Below are positions 1-6,385 of a stretch of DNA of 6,385 nucleotides, one piece after another; positions within the stretch are counted from its first letter, which is position 1, and the number at the start of each line of letters is the position of its first letter. The DNA is from an uncultured bacterium. GTDB lineage: Bacteria > Bacillota > Clostridia > Lachnospirales > Lachnospiraceae. The stretch is taken from assembly GCA_946543095.1 (NCBI GenBank), contig CAMNLO010000095.1, positions 1 through 6,385 of the forward strand. Direction: 5' to 3'. Made by a program: the position numbers and the translations under genes. The notes under the pieces were generated by a model. That model saw only the letters and a list, made by a program, of their open reading frames with translations. It was not told the DNA's origin and did not search any database.

Positions 1-1829
1 GGCTTCTTCATGGCGGCCCGCTTCCTCTGGGTGGAATCCAGGATCTTCTTGCGGATCCTTAAATTCGTGGGGGTCACCTCTAAAAGCTCGTCGGTCTCAA
101 TGAAATCCATGCACTGCTCCAGGGACAGCTCCTTCTTAGGGGTGAGCCGCAGGGCTTCATCCGCGGAGGAGGATCTGGTGTTGGTCAGATGCTTGGTCTT
201 GCACACATTCACCTCGATATCATCCGCCCTGCCGGTCTCTCCCACTACCATGCCGGCATAGACCTTTTCCCCGGGTCCGATGAACAGGGTGCCTCTCTCC
301 TGTGCGTTAAAAAGCCCATAGGTCACTGCTTCCCCGGTCTCAAAGGCAATGAGGCTCCCCAGCCTTCTGTAGGAGATCTCCCCCTTATAGGGGGCGTAGC
401 CGTCAAAAATGGTGTTTAAGATCCCGGTGCCCTTGGTGTTTGTCAGAAACTCGCCCCGGTAGCCGATGAGGCCTCTTGCGGGAATGGAGAACACAAGCCT
501 GGTGTCCCCGCCGGTGGCGGCGCCCATCTCCTTTAGCTCCCCTTTCCTCTGGGAGAGGTTCTCGATGACCGTGCCGGAAAATTCCTGGGGCACATCCACG
601 TAGCAAAGCTCCATGGGCTCAAGAAGCTTGCCGTTCTCGTCCTTTTTGTATAAGACCTCCGCCTTGCTGACGGAGAATTCATAGCCTTCCCTGCGCATGG
701 TCTCGATGAGGACGGAAAGATGCAGCTCCCCCCTGCCGGAGACCTTGAAGGACTCCGTGGTGTCTGTTTCCTCCACCCGGAGGGAAACATCGGTGTTTAA
801 CTCCCGGAAGAGCCGGTCACGGAGATGGCGGCTGGTAACATATTTGCCCTCCTTCCCCGCCAGGGGAGAATCGTTCACATTGAAATACATGGCAATGGTG
901 GGCTCGGAGATCTTCTGGAAGGGAATGGGCTCGGGAGCATCCGGGGAGCAGAGGGTGTCCCCGATATGGATGTCCGCGATGCCGGAGATGGCCACAATGG
1001 AGCCGATCCCCGCTTCCTTCACCTCCACCCTGTTCAGGCCGTCAAACTCATAGAGCTTCGACACCTTGACCTTCTTGGAATACTCCGGATCGTGGGCGTT
1101 TACGATCACCACTTCCTCGTTCACGGAGACTTTCCCGTTTTCCACCTTGCCCACGCCGATGCGGCCTACGTATTCATTGTAGTCGATGGTGCTGATGAGG
1201 ATCTGGGTCCCCTTTTCCGGATCCCCCTCGGGAGCCGGGATGGCATCCAGAATGGTGTCAAACAAAGGCTTCATATCCGTCCCCTCTTCCTCCGGGGAAA
1301 GGCTTGCGTAGCCCCCCTTGGCGGAAGCGTACACTACAGGGAAATCCAGCTGGTTATCCTCCGCATCCAGGTCCATGAACAGCTCCAGCACCTCGTCCAC
1401 CACCTCGGCGGGCCTGCCCTCGGGACGGTCGATCTTATTGATGCAGCAGATCACCGGAAGCTTTAATTCCAGGGCCTTCCGCAGCACAAACTTGGTCTGT
1501 GGCATGGTGCCCTCAAAGGCGTCCACCACCAGAATGACCCCGTTGACCATCTTCAGGACACGCTCCACCTCACCGCCGAAATCCGCGTGTCCGGGAGTGT
1601 CCACGATATTGATCTTCACGCCTTTATAGGAAACGGCGGTGTTCTTGCTTAAGATGGTAATCCCTCTCTCCCGCTCCAGGGCATTGGAGTCCATGACCCG
1701 CTCCGCCACCTCCTGATTTTCCCTGAAGACGCCGCTCTGCTTTAAGAGCTCGTCCACCAGAGTGGTCTTCCCGTGATCTACATGGGCAATGATCGCAACA
1801 TTTCTGATGTCTTCCCGTTTCTGCAGCAT
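1..1829 (-). CDS. typA: Ribosome-associated translational GTPase TypA/BipA (3' end cut by window edge)
   Basis: TypA (BipA) is a cytoplasmic GTPase of the EF-G/LepA superfamily that binds the 70S ribosome and supports subunit assembly and growth under stress or cold. Reading from the ATG at 1829, 609 codons are open to the left edge. The G motifs are all visible: G1 AHVDHGKT (residues 15-22), G2 RGITI (55-59), G3 DTPGH (77-81, with the catalytic His81), G4 NKID (131-134) and G5 SAK (169-171). The EF-G-like domain follows with GRGELHLS, then the TypA-specific C-terminal part with RGLIGYRGEF, which separates it from EF-G and LepA. The family is usually about 605-615 residues, so only a few C-terminal residues and the stop are missing. 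The start is supported by AAGAGG (1839-1844) 9 nt upstream, with GAGGAG (1845-1850) a little further off. It is the last gene of the co-directional run, after a 127-bp spacer. Identity is very secure. Confidence 0.97.
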   Translation of the reverse strand, partial: MLQKREDIRNVAIIAHVDHGKTTLVDELLKQSGVFRENQEVAERVMDSNALERERGITILSKNTAVSYKGVKINIVDTPGHADFGGEVERVLKMVNGVILVVDAFEGTMPQTKFVLRKALELKLPVICCINKIDRPEGRPAEVVDEVLELFMDLDAEDNQLDFPVVYASAKGGYASLSPEEEGTDMKPLFDTILDAIPAPEGDPEKGTQILISTIDYNEYVGRIGVGKVENGKVSVNEEVVIVNAHDPEYSKKVKVSKLYEFDGLNRVEVKEAGIGSIVAISGIADIHIGDTLCSPDAPEPIPFQKISEPTIAMYFNVNDSPLAGKEGKYVTSRHLRDRLFRELNTDVSLRVEETDTTESFKVSGRGELHLSVLIETMRREGYEFSVSKAEVLYKKDENGKLLEPMELCYVDVPQEFSGTVIENLSQRKGELKEMGAATGGDTRLVFSIPARGLIGYRGEFLTNTKGTGILNTIFDGYAPYKGEISYRRLGSLIAFETGEAVTYGLFNAQERGTLFIGPGEKVYAGMVVGETGRADDIEVNVCKTKHLTNTRSSSADEALRLTPKKELSLEQCMDFIETDELLEVTPTNLRIRKKILDSTQRKRAAMKK

Positions 1830-1885
1830 AAATTTTTTCCTCTTCTCCTCATTCTGTATTCAGGCTTTTACATCCGGTGATGATG

Positions 1886-1958
1886 ACGGACCGCTCCGTT
1901 TCGCATCCGTTTTGACGAATGATCAAAACCTCTTATGATCCCGAAAACACCAGGGATC
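1886..1958 (-). repeat. Cluster of short inverted repeats in the typA leader
   Basis: The spacer between the serine acetyltransferase stop and typA holds several dyads. GATCCC/GGGATC pairs 1953-1958 with 1937-1942. GTTTTGA/TCAAAAC pairs 1923-1929 with 1909-1915, around a 7-nt centre. ACGGA/TCCGT pairs 1895-1899 with 1886-1890. A weaker GATCA/TGATC pair (1936-1940 with 1921-1925) overlaps the first two and would exclude them. None is followed by a T-run on the minus strand, so this is not an intrinsic terminator. The 21-nt GTTTTGA dyad could equally be a protein operator or an RNA hairpin. The inverted repeats are seen directly. Any regulatory role for typA is inference, and no convincing -35/-10 pair was found in the spacer. 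Confidence 0.4.
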
Positions 1959-2913
1959 AGATCTGATAATACCAGACCTCATTCTCATCCGCTTTGCGGT
2001 TTAAGATGCAGCCCTCTCCCTTTTCTCCCATGCGGATCTCCCTGTTCTGGATGGAGATCCTGGAGCCTGCCGGCACCGACTCCGTGATAAAGGCGTTGGA
2101 GCCGATGACGCTTCCCTTTCCGATGACGGTCTCCCCTCCCAGAATGGAGGCGCCGGAATAGATGGTCACATCATCCTCAATGGTGGGATGGCGCTTCGTG
2201 CCCCGAAGGGCCTGTCCCTTCCTGGTGGAAAGGGCGCCCAGAGTCACCCCCTGATAGATCTTCACATGCTCCCCGATCATGGTGCTGGAGCCGATGACCA
2301 CGCCGGTTCCGTGATCGATGAAGAAGTACTTCCCGATGGTGGCTCCCGGATGGATATCAATACCGGTGCGGGAATGGGCGAATTCCGTGATCATTCTGGG
2401 GAGTAACGGCACATTCAGCAAAAACAGCTCATGGGCGATGCGGTTTAAGGTGCTGGCATAGATTCCGGGATAGCACATGACGATCTCGTCCTTGTACATG
2501 GTGGCCGGGTCCCCTTCATAGGTGGCCTGGAGATCCGTTTCGATGTATTCCCGGATATGAGGGATGCTGGCCGCGAAATGCCCCGTGATCTCGGAGGCCT
2601 TGATGAGCCGCACCACCTCGGATTTCTCATTGTATTCCGGAAGATACAAAAGCAGTCTTCCGATCTGCTTCTCCAGGTTATAGAGCATATCCTCGATCAT
2701 GACCCTGAGGCGGCTCTCTTCATTGAAGACCTTGATGGAGCGGTCCCTGTGATACCCCGGAAACAGGATATGCAGCATCTTGGAGATCAGCTCCTTCACC
2801 GCGTCCTCTTCCCGCTGATGATACACATCCATTTTATCGATGTCACGCTCGGTCCGGTAGTCCAGAAGGATGCCGTCGATGATCTCGTTTAATCCCTGGG
2901 GCGTTTTCTGCAT
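1957..2913 (-). CDS. cysE: Serine O-acetyltransferase, long EpsC/CysE type
   Basis: This cytoplasmic enzyme acetylates L-serine with acetyl-CoA to give O-acetylserine, the committed step of cysteine synthesis that feeds cysteine synthase (CysK). The product has 318 residues, longer than E. coli CysE (273), as in the form often named EpsC. Residues 1-175 are a helical N-terminal domain. From about 180 to 285 there is a left-handed beta-helix of hexapeptide repeats (for example TGIDIHPGATIG, GVVIGSSTMIGEHV, ASILGGETVIG). Asp186 (in GIDIHPG) and His201 (in IDHGTG) match the catalytic Asp/His pair of CysE, and His242 in KRHPTI matches its acetyl-CoA-site histidine. The chain ends WYYQI. A C-terminal isoleucine is the residue that enters the CysK active site in known cysteine synthase complexes. 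The start has AAAGGAG (2919-2925) 5 nt upstream. It lies 71 bp after argS. epsC is an equally usable symbol. An O-acetyltransferase with another acceptor is the only realistic alternative. Confidence 0.94.
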   Translation of the reverse strand: MQKTPQGLNEIIDGILLDYRTERDIDKMDVYHQREEDAVKELISKMLHILFPGYHRDRSIKVFNEESRLRVMIEDMLYNLEKQIGRLLLYLPEYNEKSEVVRLIKASEITGHFAASIPHIREYIETDLQATYEGDPATMYKDEIVMCYPGIYASTLNRIAHELFLLNVPLLPRMITEFAHSRTGIDIHPGATIGKYFFIDHGTGVVIGSSTMIGEHVKIYQGVTLGALSTRKGQALRGTKRHPTIEDDVTIYSGASILGGETVIGKGSVIGSNAFITESVPAGSRISIQNREIRMGEKGEGCILNRKADENEVWYYQI

Positions 2914-2937
2914 AACTTCTCCTTTATAAACTGATTC

Positions 2938-2987
2938 TGATATACGGATTGCTCCGTTGTTTCACAGCTCTCGCAATCCTGATATCA
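2938..2987 (-). repeat. 50-nt imperfect inverted repeat between argS and the serine acetyltransferase gene
   Basis: Two 15-nt arms (2973-2987 and 2938-2952) flank a 20-nt loop. In transcript order the first arm is TGATATCAGGATTGC and the second GCAATCCGTATATCA. Thirteen of 15 positions pair, with one 2x2 mismatch in the middle. The first arm begins on the argS stop codon. The second arm ends 12 nt before the AAAGGAG ribosome binding site of the downstream gene. No T-run follows, so it does not look like an intrinsic terminator. An mRNA-processing or stability hairpin, or an operator, is possible. The structure is seen directly and its function is unknown. Confidence 0.55.
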
Positions 2988-4742
2988 CATTTGCTCCGGG
3001 GCTTCAAAGCCCAGAAGATCGATGACCTGCTCCAGCACTTCCTTGCAGAGGGAGGCAAGAGCGATATAGCCGTCCCGCTTTGTACTGTCTTCTTCGCTTA
3101 ATATCCTGGTCTCATGATAAAAGCTGTTGAAGGCATTGGCCAGCTCATAGGCGTAGGCGCAGAGCCTGTGGGGGGCCAGCTCCCGCTCCGCGTATTCCAT
3201 GGCGGGAAGAAATCCCGTCAGGGCACGGAACAGCGCCTTCTCTCCCGCTGCCTCAGGGGTCCTTAAGGCAGTGGGGGCATCCTTTCCGTATTTCCGCAGG
3301 ATGGATTTGATCCTAACGATGGTGTACAGAAGATAGGGGCCGGTGTCCCCCTCAAAGGAGGTGAACTTTTTCATGTCAAAGCAATAGTCCTTGGTGGCCT
3401 GATTGGAAAGATCCCCGTATTTTAAGGCTGCCAGGGCGATCTTTTCCGTGGCAGAGGAGCCTGGGGCATCCCCCGATAACACATCGTCAGGCTCCCGTCC
3501 TTCGCTCTTCACCTGGGCTTCGATCTCGGCAATGAGCCGTTCTAAGCGCATAACGCCGCCCTCTCTGGTCTTAAAGGGCTTGCCGTCGGGGCCGTTCATG
3601 GTGCCGAAGCCGATGAATTTTAATTCCGTTTTCTCCTCTGTCAGTCCCGTCTTTTTCGCGCAGCGGAAGACCTGCTCAAAATACAGCTCCTGCCGCTTGT
3701 CCACCACGTATACGATAAGGTCCGGATGATATTCTCTCTTTCTCACCAGAAGCGTGGCCAGATCCGTAGTATTGTAAAGGGCGGCCCCGTCGGATTTCAA
3801 CACCATGCAGGGGGGAATGGGCTTTTTGTCATCCTCCCTTGCCACATCCACCACCAGGGCTCCGTCGCTCATATAGGCGTATCCCCCGTCCTTTAAATAC
3901 TGCACCATGCCGGCGATCTCGTTGTGGACCGTGGACTCCCCGTTCCAGAGATCAAAGTCCACCTTCAGCTTATCATAGTTCTTTTTCAGATCCGCCACAC
4001 TGATGTCTATGATCTTCTGCCATAAAGCCCGGTATCCTCTGACCCCGTCCTGAAGCTTCTTTGTGGCCTCCATGGCCTTTTCCTTAAACGCCGCGTCCTC
4101 CTTGGATTTCGCGCTGGCGGCGGGATAGATCTCCTCCAGCTCGGAAATGGTAAAGGGGGCTTCCTCGGGATATTCGCCCAGAAAGCTGTCGTCAAAATAA
4201 GGAAGGGCGGGATTTCTCTCCTTCAGCTCCGAGATGATCAGACCCATCTGAAGGCCCCAGTCTCCCATGTGGATATCTCCCACCACCCTGTGGCCCGCAT
4301 AGCGCAGGATCCGCTTGATGCTCTCCCCGATGACCGCTGCCCTCAGATGTCCCACATGCAGGGGCTTGGCCACGTTGGGGCCGCCGTAGTCCACGATGAT
4401 CATCTTTTCCTTCTCGGGAGCAGGAAGGCCGAACTTTTCGGAATCTGCCATTTCCTGCACAAAGCCCTTCAAAAACTCAGGGGAAAGATTGAAATTGAGA
4501 AAGCCGGGCTTTGCTATGCTCACATCCGTAAACACATCGCCCACAAGGAGCTTTCCCACGGCCTCCGCGATCTCCATGGGATTCTTATGGCACTGCTTTG
4601 CCAGGGAAAGGGCGCCGTTGCACTGGTATTCGCAAAGATCCGCCCGGTTGGAAAGAGAAACCTTTCCCCCGGCCCGGTCGAACCCTGCCTGCTCAAATAC
4701 CTGCCCCATCTTTTCACTTAATACGTCCAGTAGTTTTTTCAT
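2985..4742 (-). CDS. argS: Arginine--tRNA ligase (class I)
   Basis: ArgS charges tRNA-Arg with L-arginine using ATP in the cytoplasm. The 585-residue product is full length for the family (about 550-590). An ArgRS-specific N-terminal domain (roughly 1-100) comes first. The Rossmann catalytic core carries the HIGH-class signature as HVGH (129-132) within GGPNVAKPLHVGHLRA. The KMSKS-like loop is the degenerate KPFKTR (388-393), which is normal for many arginyl-tRNA synthetases. The helical anticodon-binding (DALR) domain runs from about 465, after FEGDTGPYLLYTIVRIKS, to the C-terminus APEQM. The ATG at 4742 is preceded by GAAAGG about 6 nt upstream. It begins 21 bp after the rpiB stop, which suggests co-transcription. 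No T-box leader fits in that gap, so arginine-specific control directly upstream is unlikely. No frameshift or missing motif was seen. Confidence 0.98.
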   Translation of the reverse strand: MKKLLDVLSEKMGQVFEQAGFDRAGGKVSLSNRADLCEYQCNGALSLAKQCHKNPMEIAEAVGKLLVGDVFTDVSIAKPGFLNFNLSPEFLKGFVQEMADSEKFGLPAPEKEKMIIVDYGGPNVAKPLHVGHLRAAVIGESIKRILRYAGHRVVGDIHMGDWGLQMGLIISELKERNPALPYFDDSFLGEYPEEAPFTISELEEIYPAASAKSKEDAAFKEKAMEATKKLQDGVRGYRALWQKIIDISVADLKKNYDKLKVDFDLWNGESTVHNEIAGMVQYLKDGGYAYMSDGALVVDVAREDDKKPIPPCMVLKSDGAALYNTTDLATLLVRKREYHPDLIVYVVDKRQELYFEQVFRCAKKTGLTEEKTELKFIGFGTMNGPDGKPFKTREGGVMRLERLIAEIEAQVKSEGREPDDVLSGDAPGSSATEKIALAALKYGDLSNQATKDYCFDMKKFTSFEGDTGPYLLYTIVRIKSILRKYGKDAPTALRTPEAAGEKALFRALTGFLPAMEYAERELAPHRLCAYAYELANAFNSFYHETRILSEEDSTKRDGYIALASLCKEVLEQVIDLLGFEAPEQM

Positions 4743-4763
4743 ATATGCCTTTCTGTCTCTCTG

Positions 4764-5225
4764 CTATCTGGAGTGTTTTCTTTCGATCTCGGTGATGAGC
4801 CCCACCCGTCTTCTGTGGCGCTCATTTTCCTTTCCCTGGTATTCCGCGTCAAAAAAGGCGTCCACAATGGTCTTGGCCAGCTCGTCCCCTACCACTCTCG
4901 CCCCCATGGCGATGATATTGGCATCATTGTGCTCCACGCTCATCTTGGCGGAATAGGGCTCAGAGCACACCGCTGCCCTGATCCCCGGGACCTTGTTGGC
5001 AGCCAGGGAGATGCCGATGCCGGTGCCGCAGATCAGCACTGCCTTTTCCACGTCTCCCTTCAGCAGGGCTTGTGCCACCTCTTCCCCCTTAATGGGATAA
5101 TCCACGGGGACATCCGGGGCATAGGTGCCGTAGTCCACGCAGTCATAGCCCTTATTTTTCAAGTGCTCTATCAGCTTGTTCTTCAGATCCACACCGGAGT
5201 GGTCACATCCGAATCCGACTCTCAT
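4764..5225 (-). CDS. rpiB: Ribose 5-phosphate isomerase B (RpiB/LacAB family)
   Basis: RpiB interconverts ribose 5-phosphate and ribulose 5-phosphate in the non-oxidative pentose phosphate pathway, in the cytoplasm. The 153 residues span the whole single-domain fold. The N-terminus MRVGFGCDHSG contains the substrate-binding Asp8-His9. Cys66 in LICGTGIG sits at the catalytic cysteine position of RpiB, and the glycine-rich anion loop follows (GTGIGISLAANK). His99 in EHNDANIIAMGAR matches the ring-opening histidine. Allose-phosphate isomerase or LacA/LacB subunits share this fold, but a lone gene with Cys66 and His99 and no lactose genes nearby favours RpiB. The start is supported by GGAAGGA (5233-5239), 7 nt before the ATG. 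A hairpin lies just upstream at 5243-5269. The downstream argS follows after 21 bp. Confidence 0.95.
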   Translation of the reverse strand: MRVGFGCDHSGVDLKNKLIEHLKNKGYDCVDYGTYAPDVPVDYPIKGEEVAQALLKGDVEKAVLICGTGIGISLAANKVPGIRAAVCSEPYSAKMSVEHNDANIIAMGARVVGDELAKTIVDAFFDAEYQGKENERHRRRVGLITEIERKHSR

Positions 5226-5242
5226 GTTATCATCCTTCCATC

Positions 5243-5269
5243 TTCAGTTTTCAGGACTGACAAACTGAA
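5243..5269 (-). repeat. Hairpin immediately upstream of the rpiB ribosome binding site
   Basis: In the transcript an outer 8-bp stem, TTCAGTTT with AAACTGAA (5262-5269 with 5243-5250), encloses a shorter TCA/TGA stem with a GTCC loop and a single bulged base. This gives about 11 pairs in 27 nt. It ends three bases before the GGAAGGA ribosome binding site (5233-5239) of rpiB. There is no T-run, so it is not an intrinsic terminator. It may modulate rpiB translation or protect the mRNA, but that is inference. Confidence 0.45.
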
Positions 5270-5310
5270 ATCATTCTCTATCGTGATCTGTTTCGTTCTG
5301 CATTTGGCAG

Positions 5311-5332
5311 CATCCGCACATCCTTCGGATGT
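5311..5332 (-). repeat. Two mutually exclusive short hairpins just after the queH stop codon
   Basis: ACATCC/GGATGT pairs 5327-5332 with 5318-5323 around a GAA triloop, starting one base after the queH stop. An alternative pairing uses CATCCG/CGGATG (5326-5331 with 5311-5316). Each stem is only 6 bp and no T-run follows. They are weak candidates for a 3'-end structure and could be chance. Confidence 0.25.
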
Positions 5333-5333
5333 A

Positions 5334-5957
5334 TCAGTGATGCCTTTCCGCTCTGGAAAACTCGCACCCGCAATAATCCTGCCGGTACAGCCCATACTCC
5401 CTGGACAGCTCGATGGATCTTTGATACCCGCCCCTCTTCTTAAAATCCGAAGGCAGAAAGGGCACTCCGTACCGCTTCCCCAGCTGCTCCCCGATGGTGT
5501 TGAGCCGCTCGGCATTCTTCAGGGGGCTGATGGTCAAGGTCGTGCAGAAATAATCAAAGCCATGCTCCGCTGCCGCCTTGGCGGAGGCCTCCAGCCGCAG
5601 GGCAAAGCACACCCCGCACCGCTCTCCCCCCTCAGGGCAGCCCTCCAGGCCCTTGACCGCCTCCAGATACCGCTCGGGATCATAGTCCGCATCCAGAATG
5701 CCGATGCTTCGTTTCCCCGGGATCTCATTATAGGCGTTTATGAGCCTGATCTCCTCTTCCTTCCGTTTCTCATACTCTTCCCGGTCCGTGATGTTGGGAT
5801 TGTAGTAGAATACCGTGATCCGAAAATACTCCCTGAGATATTCCATGCAGTATGAGGAGCAGGGTGCGCAGCAGCTATGCAACAACAGGAGGGGAGTGCT
5901 CCCCGCACACCCCTCCAAAAGCTTATCCAGACGAAGTTGATAATTGACTTTCTGCAT
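5334..5957 (-). CDS. queH: Epoxyqueuosine reductase QueH
   Basis: QueH (formerly DUF208) reduces epoxyqueuosine to queuosine at position 34 of GUN-anticodon tRNAs (Tyr, His, Asn, Asp). It is an iron-sulfur enzyme that replaces the unrelated, cobalamin-dependent QueG. The 207 residues show the expected cysteine pattern: the HSCCAPC motif (Cys29, Cys30, Cys33), Cys107, the CGVC pair (Cys114, Cys117), the FCTTLTISPLKN motif with Cys138, and the C-terminal DYCGCEFS (Cys196, Cys198). SDFKKRGGYQRSIELSREYGLYRQ precedes the last pair. The ATG at 5957 is the first possible one in frame, because a TGA lies four codons upstream at 5967-5969. No ribosome binding site is visible before it. Instead the start overlaps the stop of a mini-ORF as TGATG, so initiation may depend on translation from upstream. 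It follows ilvC by 40 bp. No other queuosine gene is in the window. Confidence 0.96.
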   Translation of the reverse strand: MQKVNYQLRLDKLLEGCAGSTPLLLLHSCCAPCSSYCMEYLREYFRITVFYYNPNITDREEYEKRKEEEIRLINAYNEIPGKRSIGILDADYDPERYLEAVKGLEGCPEGGERCGVCFALRLEASAKAAAEHGFDYFCTTLTISPLKNAERLNTIGEQLGKRYGVPFLPSDFKKRGGYQRSIELSREYGLYRQDYCGCEFSRAERHH

Positions 5958-5997
5958 CAGAAAGATTCAGCCATTGATCCCATACCGATCAACGACA

Positions 5998-5998
<1 letters not shown>
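5957..5998 (-). other. 13-codon mini-ORF bridging ilvC and queH (unproven)
   Basis: This ATG-to-TGA frame encodes MSLIGMGSMAESF. Its ATG overlaps the ilvC stop as TGATG (5996-6000), and its own TGA overlaps the queH ATG as TGATG (5955-5959). The frame therefore fills the entire spacer. It has no clear ribosome binding site of its own. If translated, it would act by termination-reinitiation, carrying ribosomes from ilvC into queH, and the peptide itself may not matter. Two further in-frame ATGs (5981-5983, 5972-5974) could also initiate. The overlaps are seen directly. Translation is inference, and a frame this short can arise by chance. Confidence 0.25.

Positions 5999-6385
<387 letters not shown>

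Noticed and set aside
825..1466. A 213-codon plus-strand open frame opposite typA
   Set aside because: It lies wholly within the typA coding region on the other strand, in a stretch encoding conserved TypA domains. No motif or independent start signal is seen.
1830..1956. Intrinsic terminator or promoter between the serine acetyltransferase gene and typA
   Set aside because: Hairpins are present but none is followed by a T-run on the minus strand. No -35/-10 pair with acceptable spacing was found by eye.
2914..2930. A TATAAA hexamer upstream of the serine acetyltransferase gene as a possible -10 box
   Set aside because: It directly abuts the AAAGGAG ribosome binding site, which would leave no room for a normal 5' leader. 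There is no -35-like hexamer 17 bp upstream.
4743..4763. T-box or other leader control of argS
   Set aside because: Only 21 bp separate rpiB from argS, too short for such an element, and no T-box motif is visible.
4773..5855. A 360-codon plus-strand open frame running opposite rpiB and queH
   Set aside because: It is antisense to two well-supported genes and crosses their spacer. The translation is rich in His, Pro and Leu without any recognisable motif, as expected from the reverse complement of GC-rich coding sequence.

Overview
The window reads as an ordinary chromosomal stretch of a Gram-positive anaerobe of the Clostridia, most likely Lachnospiraceae or a close relative. This rests on gene content (a QueH-type queuosine enzyme, a long EpsC-type serine acetyltransferase, a short class I ketol-acid reductoisomerase), on AAGGAG-like ribosome binding sites, and on fairly GC-rich codon use judged by eye. 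The genus is not determined.

All six protein genes lie on the minus strand. In the direction of transcription (high to low coordinates) they are: the 3' end of ilvC (cut by the right edge), queH, rpiB, argS, the serine acetyltransferase gene cysE/epsC, and typA (cut by the left edge within its last few codons). The spacers are 40, 108, 21, 71 and 127 bp. No gene-free stretch exceeds 130 bp. No RNA gene, mobile element, CRISPR array or phage remnant was seen, and every reading frame was intact where checked.

The genes are housekeeping functions. Three concern translation: TypA (ribosome-associated GTPase), ArgS (arginine charging) and QueH (last step of queuosine synthesis in tRNA). Three are central metabolism: IlvC (branched-chain amino acids), RpiB (pentose phosphates) and serine acetyltransferase (cysteine). 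They share no single pathway. The spacing allows co-transcription of at least rpiB-argS and ilvC-queH, and perhaps of the whole run, because no hairpin followed by a T-run (intrinsic terminator) is visible between any of them.

No undescribed system was found. What is left unexplained is small and sits in the spacers: a 13-codon mini-ORF that fits the ilvC-queH gap exactly, with TGATG at both ends; a 50-nt imperfect inverted repeat starting at the argS stop codon; a hairpin just upstream of the rpiB ribosome binding site; and several overlapping dyads in the typA leader.
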